Source: Phycisphaerales bacterium UBA2266
GTDB taxonomy: Bacteria > Planctomycetota > Phycisphaerae > Sedimentisphaerales > Anaerobacaceae
Assembly: GCA_002347125.1 (NCBI GenBank)
Contig: DDXG01000383.1
Coordinates: forward strand, 1,595-14,975
Direction: 5' to 3'
DNA: 13,381 bases
The notes under the pieces are model-generated. The model had not been told where the DNA came from, did no database searches, and saw only the letters and a list, made by a program, of their open reading frames with translations. The position numbers were made by a program, and so were the translations under genes. Positions 1 to 6,500 of the stretch are shown piece after piece; positions within the stretch are counted from its first letter, which is position 1; each line of letters opens with the position of its first letter.

Positions 1-1005
1 AAGGAAGGCGATTTCATCAAACACCTGTTCGTCGCCTCGACGCACGACTATCTGTTGATCTTCACGAATCGCGGCCGTTGTTACTGGTTGAAGGTCTATG
101 ACGTGCCGAGTCTCTCGCGGCAGAGCAAGGGCCGCAATATGGTCAATCTGCTGAATCTGGGCAACCAGACTATCGCCTCCATCATCAATGTCAGCTCCTT
201 CGAGGCCGAGGACGGGATTGAATGGCAGCTTATCATGGCGACGAGGAACGGCCTGGTGAAGAAGACCCGGCTCTCGGCATACAGTAATCCGCGGGCGACG
301 GGCGTCATTGCCATCAACCTCGATCCGAATGATGCTCTCATTGACGTCGATCTGACCACGGGCAAGGACCACGTCATCCTTGGAACGCGGGACGGCATGA
401 CGATCAGGTTCGACGAGGGCCAGGTGCGGTCTATGGGCCGGGCTTCGCGAGGCGTCCGAGGCATTCATTTGCGCGCGGGCGACTCGGTGGTGGGCATGGT
501 GATCGTCGAGGACAAGGCGGCGTTGTTCACCGTATGCGAGAACGGGTACGGCAAACGGACGGGCATCGAGAATTACCGGCCTCAATCCCGAGGGGGCGTG
601 GGCCTCAAGAATATCAAGACCTCCGAGCGCAACGGCAAGGTGGTGGCGCTCAAGGCGGTCCGCAACAGCGATGACCTGATGATGATCACCGCGCAAGGGA
701 TGATTATCCGCACCGGTCTCGACGAGATTCGCTCCATCGGGCGAAATACGCAGGGCGTGCGATTGATCAAGCTCAAGCCCGAAGACAAGCTCGTCGCCGC
801 GGAGAAGATCGCCTCGGAAGAGGGCGACGACGCCAGGCAGAGACGGGCCGAGATGGCCCGTAACGGCCGGGGCAGCCCCGTGGCGGACTTTGACGGTGGG
901 TCCGAAGACGAAGAGCCGGATGAAGACGCCGATGAAGAACTCGACGAAGACATCGAAGAGGATGTCGATGAGGAAGACGAGTCTGAGGCGGCCGCAGAAG
1001 AATAG
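1..1005 (+). CDS. gyrA: DNA gyrase subunit A, C-terminal part (5' end outside window)
   Basis: This is the last 334 residues of the gyrase A subunit, the ATP-dependent type II topoisomerase that introduces negative supercoils. The breakage-reunion domain and its active-site tyrosine lie upstream of the window. What is visible is the C-terminal DNA-wrapping beta-propeller. The frame is open from base 1 (KEGDFIKHLF, THDYLLIFTNRGRCYWLKVY) and matches the stretch that follows the GyrA box in known GyrA proteins. Blade signatures recur about every 50 residues: NRG near residue 23, RNG near 82, RDG near 130, ENG near 180 and AQG near 231. QSRGGVGLKNIK (about 195-206) is a late-blade motif. From about residue 296 the chain becomes a strongly acidic tail of Asp/Glu ending in EAAAEE. 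Acidic tails in some GyrA proteins tune wrapping and supercoiling. The stop is TAG at 1003-1005, with holA following on the same strand. ParC is less likely because of the full set of regular blades. Confidence 0.95.
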   Translation, partial: KEGDFIKHLFVASTHDYLLIFTNRGRCYWLKVYDVPSLSRQSKGRNMVNLLNLGNQTIASIINVSSFEAEDGIEWQLIMATRNGLVKKTRLSAYSNPRATGVIAINLDPNDALIDVDLTTGKDHVILGTRDGMTIRFDEGQVRSMGRASRGVRGIHLRAGDSVVGMVIVEDKAALFTVCENGYGKRTGIENYRPQSRGGVGLKNIKTSERNGKVVALKAVRNSDDLMMITAQGMIIRTGLDEIRSIGRNTQGVRLIKLKPEDKLVAAEKIASEEGDDARQRRAEMARNGRGSPVADFDGGSEDEEPDEDADEELDEDIEEDVDEEDESEAAAEE

Positions 1006-1013
1006 TTGAGAAA

Positions 1014-1031
1014 CGGCCCCGTCGGCCCCGT
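1014..1031 (+). repeat. Tandem 9-bp repeat in gyrA-holA spacer
   Basis: CGGCCCCGT occurs twice in direct tandem (1014-1022 and 1023-1031), followed by a decayed third start, CGGCCGCCA. It sits in the 60-nt spacer between the gyrA stop and the likely holA ATG. If the spacer were translated from the TTG at 1006 the repeat would read GPVGPVGR, which looks non-native. The repeat therefore supports placing the holA start downstream. Confidence 0.5.
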
Positions 1032-1065
1032 CGGCCGCCACGGAGGCTTGTCGGCGACTGCAACG

Positions 1066-2052
1066 ATGGCCCGAGCAAAGAAACAGACAGGCACCGGGAC
1101 GACGGCGGCGATCTACGTCGTCGCCGGCAAGGATGCAGCGTTGGTCAATTATCATTGCCGGGAGTTGCTGGATCGGCTGATGCCCCACGAGCAGCGGGCG
1201 ACGGGCCTCTTTGAGCCCGACATAAAGCAAGCCGCTCTCAGCGAGGTTCTCGATGAACTGCGGACGATGCCTTTCTTGACGGATCGGCGAGTTGTCGCGC
1301 TGCGCAGCGCCGATGAGTTTGTCAGCGAGCACCGCGAAAAGCTCGAGAACTACTTTGATAATCCCTCGTCCACGGGCATTCTGGTTCTGACGGTCTCAAG
1401 CTGGGCGGCCGGTACACGTCTGGCCAGGAAGCTGCCGTCGGTGGGGCAGTTGATTCGTGTCGGGGAACTGAAGCTGTGGGAGATCCCTCCCAGGTTGATG
1501 GAATACGCCCAGCAGACCCACGGCAAGAGGCTCTCGAAGCAGACCGCCGAGATTCTCATCGAGGTCGCGGGCGAGGAGCTGGTGGGTCTCTATAATGAGA
1601 TCGACAAGCTGGCGGTCTATGCCCGCGATGAGAAGATGATTACGACCTCCCATGTCGAGGCGCTGGTGGGGCACAACCGGCTTTTCAACGCTTTTGCGGT
1701 GATTGACGCGGTGACGGCAGGGGATGCGGCGGCGGCGGTGGGGCGACTGCGCAGGATGTTCGCGGAGGATAAGTCCGCCGAATTCACCGTGGTCGGGGCA
1801 TTCGCCTATCACTTCCGGCGGCAGTTCCAGGCCAAGGCGCTGCTCGAAGAGGGGCGACCGGCCGCGGAAGTGGCAAAACGCTGCAACATCTGGGCCTCCA
1901 AGGATGCGTTTTTCGGTCAATTGAAGCGGCTGTCGCTGCATCGCATCGGCCAGTGCCTGGTTCGATTGGCGGAGATCGACCACGCCATCAAGACCGGCCG
2001 AACAACGCCTCAGGTCGCCATCGAGCGGCTTGTTCTGAGCCTGGCGTCCTGA
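1066..2052 (+). CDS. holA: DNA polymerase III subunit delta (clamp loader)
   Basis: This 328-residue protein fits HolA, the delta subunit of the clamp loader, which opens the beta sliding clamp during DNA loading; E. coli delta is about 343 residues. The N-terminus has the expected opening strand (IYVVAGKDAALVNYHC, about residues 16-31). A middle part follows with the clamp-loader-type layout (FLTDRRVVALRSADEF, then GILVLTV). The helical collar domain at the C-terminus begins at LFNAFAVIDAV and includes YHFRRQFQAK and the typical ending KTGRTTPQVAIERLVLSLA. No Walker A motif is seen, as expected for delta. I chose the ATG at 1066 because residues upstream (from TTG at 1006) come from a tandem repeat and look non-coding. 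A GGAGG at 1042-1046 is about 19 nt upstream, which is long, so the start is moderately certain. gyrA lies just upstream on the same strand, so co-transcription is likely. The gene converges on the barrel gene, whose stop is 26 nt away. Confidence 0.92.
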   Translation: MARAKKQTGTGTTAAIYVVAGKDAALVNYHCRELLDRLMPHEQRATGLFEPDIKQAALSEVLDELRTMPFLTDRRVVALRSADEFVSEHREKLENYFDNPSSTGILVLTVSSWAAGTRLARKLPSVGQLIRVGELKLWEIPPRLMEYAQQTHGKRLSKQTAEILIEVAGEELVGLYNEIDKLAVYARDEKMITTSHVEALVGHNRLFNAFAVIDAVTAGDAAAAVGRLRRMFAEDKSAEFTVVGAFAYHFRRQFQAKALLEEGRPAAEVAKRCNIWASKDAFFGQLKRLSLHRIGQCLVRLAEIDHAIKTGRTTPQVAIERLVLSLAS

Positions 2053-2055
2053 GTC

Positions 2056-2082
2056 CTGACGGAGACGAAAGACCGCCGTCAG
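2056..2082. terminator. Stem-loop between convergent genes, possible bidirectional terminator
   Basis: CTGACGG (2056-2062) pairs perfectly with CCGTCAG (2076-2082) across a 13-nt loop. It lies between the holA stop (2050-2052) and the end of the minus-strand barrel gene, and overlaps the latter's stop codon. There is no T-run on either side, so it is not a classic intrinsic terminator. Its position between two converging genes is the main argument for a transcription-ending or mRNA-end-protecting role. Confidence 0.3.
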
Positions 2083-3275
2083 AAATGGTAGGCCAGCTCG
2101 ACGCCCAGGTAATCGTCGTCGCGGGTTGTGCCGCGCACGATATTGTCGGGCGGGTTGAAAAACCCCCGGGCCTCGATGTTGATCCGCCAGCGGTCGCCGA
2201 TCCGTCGCGTCGCCTCGATCGTGAGGATCTGTGACGAATCTTCCACGTCCTGGATTATGCCCACGAGCAGGTGCGAATCGGCCGTATCGTTCGGCACGAC
2301 GCGGACTCCGTACATCAGGTCGCGCTGGTAGAACGTCGTCGCGTTATTGCCCCGCTCGTCCCACGCGTATTCCAGGAGCAGGCCGAGATCGGCGCCGGTG
2401 CGCAGGGCATCCCTGAAGGTGTATTCGAAGCCGCCGGCGGCCGCGGTGAAGGCATCGCCCTGGCCGACCCGGTGGTAGCCTTCGAGCTTCCACAGCCACG
2501 GGCCGACGGCCCATTGGGCGTCCATGCCGGTCTGTTTGATCTGTTCATAAAACGGCATGATGAAGGGCCTGAGGTTCCACCGCGTCAGGCGAAGCAGCAA
2601 CGTCGGCTCGCGGCTGGTTCCCTCGAAGTGGTATATCCCGAAATCCAGGCCGCCGAGCGTGTGGCTGTATCGGATCGCCATGTCCACGTGTTGCCGGCCG
2701 TCGCTGCTTTCGTACTTCGCCTGGCTGGTATGGACCGGCAGGGGCAGACGCAGACGCCCGGTGGTGCCCGGATAGGTCCGCTCGCGGAAGCCTGGGAGGA
2801 TGAAGCCGCTGATTGTGCCCCATTCGCGGGCGGTGGTCAACTGCACCATAGGCTGGCCGAGCTTGTCCTCTTCATCGACGTTTTCCACGTAGTCCGTCTG
2901 GTTGATGATGTCGGCCAGGTGGACGAATTCGGTCGCGCCCCAGAACACCCGGCTGAAGCCGACCCGCACTTCGTACTCGTCCCGCAGCCAGAGGTAGTTC
3001 AGTTCCCGTATGTCAAAATGGCTGCGATTGTGGTCGGCGCTGTCCTTGCGGACGAAGGGTGTGAAGGTGAGGCTCGAACCATCCGTCCACAGGTGATAGT
3101 ACTGGGGCTGGGCGACGAATGAGTAGTTGTACTGTTTCTGGCCCGCCCAACGGCCTTCCTTGGCGAAGAAGCGGCCTTCCATGCCGATATAGCCCGAAAT
3201 CTCGTTGCCGGCCGCCCGCGGCGCCGGGGCCAGGGCGAACACCAGCCACAGCATTGTCCATGCGCCCCGCCTCAT
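2079..3275 (-). CDS. Predicted outer-membrane beta-barrel protein, third gene of the transporter operon
   Basis: A 398-residue predicted secreted protein. Residues 1-23 form a signal peptide (MRRGAWTMLWLVFALAPAP, cut near RAAG). The rest is rich in alternating polar/hydrophobic strands with many Trp, Tyr and Phe, and ends in YLGVELAYHF. A terminal Phe after alternating hydrophobics is the usual outer-membrane barrel signal. A conserved-looking patch lies at about 111-143 (FWGATEF, DIINQTD, EEDKLGQPM); I associate it with hypothetical barrels encoded next to MMPL/LolA-like genes and, more loosely, with DUF1302/alginate-export-type barrels. The start is the ATG at 3275, which overlaps the TGA of the upstream gene as ATGA and has AAGGA 4 nt upstream. 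A longer frame reaching 3518 is rejected because it has no signal peptide at its head and would lie inside the upstream gene. Inferred role: outer-membrane end of an export path for the cargo of the MMPL transporter. The family name is uncertain. Confidence 0.75.
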   Translation of the reverse strand: MRRGAWTMLWLVFALAPAPRAAGNEISGYIGMEGRFFAKEGRWAGQKQYNYSFVAQPQYYHLWTDGSSLTFTPFVRKDSADHNRSHFDIRELNYLWLRDEYEVRVGFSRVFWGATEFVHLADIINQTDYVENVDEEDKLGQPMVQLTTAREWGTISGFILPGFRERTYPGTTGRLRLPLPVHTSQAKYESSDGRQHVDMAIRYSHTLGGLDFGIYHFEGTSREPTLLLRLTRWNLRPFIMPFYEQIKQTGMDAQWAVGPWLWKLEGYHRVGQGDAFTAAAGGFEYTFRDALRTGADLGLLLEYAWDERGNNATTFYQRDLMYGVRVVPNDTADSHLLVGIIQDVEDSSQILTIEATRRIGDRWRINIEARGFFNPPDNIVRGTTRDDDYLGVELAYHF

Positions 3276-4060
3276 TGTATCCTTTTCAGGCGGTTCAGGC
3301 TGAAGTCCGCCTCGTCCAGACCCGTTCCAAAGGCATAATCGGTCCATTCCAGCGTGGTGGCCTTGCCGGTCTGGTGGTTGGTCATCTCCATCGACGCGGG
3401 CCGCCAGAACCTGTCCTTGTGCAATTGATGGTCCTTGAGCACCAGCGTCTTGAGCAGGGCGTCCTTGCGGTCGTGGTAGTCGATCTTCCAGACGCGATAG
3501 GCGTCCTTGTCGATCCACCAGACCATTCGACGGTAGCCGGACTGGGAGGCATCCGCGGCAGTGGACTCGATGACATAACAGTCCAGCGAGGCCAGAGGCT
3601 CTTCCCGGAGCAGGCGGTAGGTGTAACGTTCAATCTCGCGGCTGGCAATGTCTTCGTAGGAGAACTCGCTGCCGACGAACGAACCGCTGCGTCCGGAGGC
3701 CGTGATTCGGCGCACCCTTTTGGTTGCGGGCAGATACAGCCACTGGTCATCGTCCTTGTCGCGGTGGGCATAGGTCAGCAGGGCCGTGCCCTTGATGTCC
3801 GGCGGGTAGTCGAACACGGCCAGGCTCTTCGGGCCGTCGCCGGGGACCTCCAGCATCTCGATGCGAAGCCGCCGCCGGCCGGTCTGGCCCCGCCGGTCGC
3901 GCAGGACCATCGTGAGATTCGCGGAAAAGTCCCCGTATCCGGCGGAACGCCGTCTGAACTCCTGCATGATCTCCATCCCCCGGTTCTCCGGGGGCGCTGC
4001 ACAAACGCCGAGCGCCTGCAACACCCACAGCCCACATATCACATTGAGAATCCGCATCAT
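3272..4060 (-). CDS. LolA-like outer membrane lipoprotein-sorting family protein
   Basis: A 262-residue exported periplasmic protein of the 'outer membrane lipoprotein-sorting' family (LolA-like fold, COG2834/PF17131 type). The signal peptide is at about 1-21 (MMRILNVICGLWVLQALGVC, probable cut after VCA). The family core is clear: IKGTALLTY (89-97), DDQWLYLPATKRVRRI (104-119), SGSFVGSEFSYEDIA (125-139), then WWIDKDAYRVWKI and KTLVLKDHQ, and near the end a basic-rich, aromatic strand region closing with DFSLNRLKR. Family members bind lipid or hydrophobic ligands in a half-barrel and often sit beside MMPL/RND transporters, as here. The start ATG at 4060 overlaps the transporter's TGA in ATGA (the sequence is ATGATG, so the second ATG is also possible). 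The end overlaps the barrel gene in the same way. Inferred role: shuttle carrying cargo from the inner-membrane transporter to the outer-membrane barrel. LGVC is a poor lipobox (Val before Cys), so I favour a soluble protein. Confidence 0.9.
   Translation of the reverse strand: MMRILNVICGLWVLQALGVCAAPPENRGMEIMQEFRRRSAGYGDFSANLTMVLRDRRGQTGRRRLRIEMLEVPGDGPKSLAVFDYPPDIKGTALLTYAHRDKDDDQWLYLPATKRVRRITASGRSGSFVGSEFSYEDIASREIERYTYRLLREEPLASLDCYVIESTAADASQSGYRRMVWWIDKDAYRVWKIDYHDRKDALLKTLVLKDHQLHKDRFWRPASMEMTNHQTGKATTLEWTDYAFGTGLDEADFSLNRLKRIQ
3280..3284 (-). promoter_or_regulatory. Ribosome binding site fixing the barrel gene start
   Basis: On the minus strand AAGGA (within AAAAGGATACAATG) lies 4 nt before the ATG at 3275. 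It sits inside the last codons of the LolA-like gene. Together with the ATGA overlap it supports translational coupling and decides against the longer upstream frame. Confidence 0.55.
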
Positions 4061-6384
4061 GGCTTGTCCACGCTCATCAACAGCGGTGGCAACAGGAAGA
4101 AGTCCATCGCCAGCGCCAGACCAATGGTTATCACCGACATCAGGCCCATATCCGAGTTCATTCGGTAGCTCGAGAACATCAAAACGCAGAATCCGGCCGC
4201 CAGCGCGACCGTTGTGACCCACATCGCCGTGCCGACGGCGGCGAATGCGTACCGGACGGCGCCTTCAGCGGTCAGGCCCTCGTGCCGCCTGGCGTGCAGA
4301 TACTTGGATAGGAAGTGCACGGTGTCATCCACGACAATGCCGATGGCCATGGCCGCTATGATCGACAGGCCCAGGCCGAACTGGCCGTAAAGCCGGCCCC
4401 AGACGCCGAAGGCCATGAGTATCGGCAGGACATTCGGGACCAGGCTCAACAGTCCGAATCTGACGCTTCGAAGCGTCACGGCAATGATACCGGCAATCAG
4501 CAGCAGCGCCCACAGGCAGGCCCATAACATGGCCACGCAGTTCTGCCGGGCGATCTGGGACCAGATCATCGACAGACCGGTTCCACGCGCCCGCATGGGC
4601 TCGGGGGCGTTGGCCTGGAGCCACTGCCGGGCCTGCCCTTCGATGGCCTGCATCTGCCGGGTCGTCACGTTGCGACAGCCGATGACCATTCGACTGGAAG
4701 ATCGGTCCACACTGATCTGGCTGCTCATATCATGGCCGAAACCGAGCGACATCTCGTAGGTCAGCAACTGCTGAGCGGCCTGTTCGCGGGTGAGAGGCAG
4801 TTGGCGGCCGCCATCGGCCCCATCGCCCATGACCGCATTGAGCCGCTTCATCAGGTCCGCCAGGCAGACGACGTTGGCCACCTCCGGCCGGGCCCGATAC
4901 CACTGCGAGAAGGCGTCCAGCCGCTCCAGATACGCCGGTTCGCAGATGCCGCCTTCCTGACCCGAACCGATGGCGTACTGAATGGCGTGAAAGCCTCCCA
5001 TGTGTTTGTCGTAGTAGGCCGATGCGGCGCGGAACCAGTGGTCCTCGTCGAAGTTCTCCTCGATACGGTCGTCGATCCGCAGGCGGGCCACGCCGGTTGT
5101 CAATACGGCGGCCCAGGCGAGTGTTGCCCAAAGAAGGACCCGCCGCCGGCTGACCACGAAATCCGCCAATCGCCGGCATGACAGACCGGCCGGGCCGCCA
5201 TCGCCGATTCCCGTTCTCAGCGGCAGCACCGTCATCAGCGCCGGCAGCGACAGGACCGAATAGAAGAAGGCGGCCGTCACGCCAAGGGCCACGATATTGC
5301 CCAATTCGCGGAAGGGGGGGGCATCGGACAGATTCAGGGTCAGGAACCCTATGGCGGTGGTGATACTGGTCAGGAAGACCGGCCGCAGATTCACGGCGAG
5401 CGACTCGGCAAAGGCCTCGGGGCGGCTCCGGCCTGTGAGCAGAAGCCTGTGAGCGACGGACTGGATATGGACACTGTCGGCGACGGCCAGGGTGAGAATC
5501 AGCGTCGGGGCACAGACCGATGCGGCGTTCATGGTGATGCCCAGCCAACCGGCCAGGCCCAGGCCTGTGATCATGGACATAATGATGACCGCAAGCGTTC
5601 CGGCCGTCGGGGCCGGCGAACGCAGCGTCAATCCGACGACCACGACCAGCACGCCGAGCATCAGCGGGACCAGGGTCGTCAGGTCCTTGCGGCTGATCTG
5701 GCCGAAGGCGTAGTCGGCCGCTATGCTGCCGGTCATATGAAAGACCACGTCGGGATAGCGGCGCTCAAGCGTCTCGATCAGGCTAAGGGCGTATCGGGCA
5801 ATCCGAGGCACTTCGTCCTGCGCCAGGCCCGGCCGAATGACGGTCGTTCGGATCATCGCCACGCGGGCGTCGGGCGAGACCACGCTTCGCACCGCCAGCG
5901 GCTCGGCGAGCAGCTCCCGGCCCAGACGCTCGATCTCCCGCGGCGACAGGGCGTTGACATCGGCGAACCAATCGGTGACGGCCACCTCGTCGTCCGTGGC
6001 GCGGACCCGGGGGAAATTCACGAGCGAATCGACGCAGCTCGCGTACGGGATATGCCGGCACTGGTCCGTCAGGTCGGCGATCAGGGTCAGCATCCGCCGG
6101 TTGAAGACGTCGCCCTCGGCCGGGCCGACCATGATGAAGACGTGCTGGTCGCGGTTGAATGTCTCCTCAAGCTCCAGCAGGGCTTCCAGCAGGGTGTTGC
6201 CCTCGGCGAAGAAGATGCGGCTGTCGCTGGTGATGCGGAGTCGGCGAATGCCCAGCCCGGCCAACAGCACCGCCACGGCCGTGACCGCGAGGATCACCCA
6301 CCGCCGGCGGACCACCCATTGCCCAAACTTGTGTTCCAATCCGTTTACAGCAGTCGGAGTCATTCGTTCGGTCTTCCTGTCCAT
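4057..6384 (-). CDS. MMPL/RND-family (HAE3-type) transporter
   Basis: A 775-residue inner-membrane transporter of the RND superfamily, MMPL/HAE3 branch, with the internal duplication of the family. TM1 is at about 29-46, followed by a periplasmic loop (about 50-232) and TM2-6 (about 236-388). TM7 is at about 415-433, followed by the second loop (about 435-612) and TM8-12 (about 616-772). Proton-relay acids are visible in the two equivalent helices: VADSVHIQS (301-309) in TM4 and IGIVVDDTVHFLSKY (681-695) in TM10, the latter being the family hallmark. Known members move hopanoids, mycolates, polyenes and other lipids. It is the first gene of a three-gene operon with a LolA-like carrier and a barrel. 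The coordinate uses the first ATG at 6384, which has no ribosome site. Met8 (ATG at 6361-6363) is preceded by AGGAAG at 9 nt and may be the true start. No outer-membrane-factor or adaptor gene of the classic AcrA/TolC kind is present. Confidence 0.93.
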   Translation of the reverse strand: MDRKTERMTPTAVNGLEHKFGQWVVRRRWVILAVTAVAVLLAGLGIRRLRITSDSRIFFAEGNTLLEALLELEETFNRDQHVFIMVGPAEGDVFNRRMLTLIADLTDQCRHIPYASCVDSLVNFPRVRATDDEVAVTDWFADVNALSPREIERLGRELLAEPLAVRSVVSPDARVAMIRTTVIRPGLAQDEVPRIARYALSLIETLERRYPDVVFHMTGSIAADYAFGQISRKDLTTLVPLMLGVLVVVVGLTLRSPAPTAGTLAVIIMSMITGLGLAGWLGITMNAASVCAPTLILTLAVADSVHIQSVAHRLLLTGRSRPEAFAESLAVNLRPVFLTSITTAIGFLTLNLSDAPPFRELGNIVALGVTAAFFYSVLSLPALMTVLPLRTGIGDGGPAGLSCRRLADFVVSRRRVLLWATLAWAAVLTTGVARLRIDDRIEENFDEDHWFRAASAYYDKHMGGFHAIQYAIGSGQEGGICEPAYLERLDAFSQWYRARPEVANVVCLADLMKRLNAVMGDGADGGRQLPLTREQAAQQLLTYEMSLGFGHDMSSQISVDRSSSRMVIGCRNVTTRQMQAIEGQARQWLQANAPEPMRARGTGLSMIWSQIARQNCVAMLWACLWALLLIAGIIAVTLRSVRFGLLSLVPNVLPILMAFGVWGRLYGQFGLGLSIIAAMAIGIVVDDTVHFLSKYLHARRHEGLTAEGAVRYAFAAVGTAMWVTTVALAAGFCVLMFSSYRMNSDMGLMSVITIGLALAMDFFLLPPLLMSVDKP
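6373..6378 (-). promoter_or_regulatory. Possible ribosome binding site for the internal start of the MMPL gene
   Basis: AGGAAG on the minus strand, 9 nt before the in-frame ATG at 6361-6363. The first ATG (6384) is preceded by CTTCGG and no purine-rich site. This favours a transporter seven residues shorter than the longest frame. Confidence 0.35.
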
Positions 6385-6465
6385 CCGAAGGCTTCACCAT
6401 GACCGCGCCTTACGGGTGGGCGTCATCCTATCAAAGCCGGTGTGGGCCGACCAGCGTTTTTCGGC

Positions 6466-6493
6466 TTGTCATTGGTTCGCCTTCGGCTACCAT
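6466..6493 (+). promoter_or_regulatory. Possible sigma70-type promoter for a leaderless lyase mRNA
   Basis: TTGTCA (6466-6471), a 16-nt spacer, then TACCAT (6488-6493). Transcription would begin about 7 nt later, at or next to the ATG at 6501, giving a leaderless transcript. This fits the absence of any Shine-Dalgarno sequence before the lyase gene. The -10 element overlaps another in-frame ATG (6492), so using this promoter would exclude that start. The match is 5/6 and 4/6 bases; chance similarity is quite possible. Confidence 0.25.
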
Positions 6494-6500
6494 GCCGGGT

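Noticed and set aside
1006..1065. Upstream TTG start extending holA by 20 residues
   Set aside because: The extension is encoded by a tandem repeat (GPVGPVGR) and does not look like a HolA N-terminus. The TTG is immediately after the gyrA stop with no ribosome site of its own.
582..1094. Ser-rich minus-strand frame across the gyrA end
   Set aside because: It is the reverse reading of the acidic GyrA tail (Asp/Glu codons give Ser-rich strings).
2271..4168. Long plus-strand frames (2271-3122 and 3119-4168) opposite the barrel and LolA-like genes
   Set aside because: They are antisense shadows in GC-rich DNA. Their products are low-information, lack domains, and the opposite strand encodes recognisable proteins with overlapping starts and stops.
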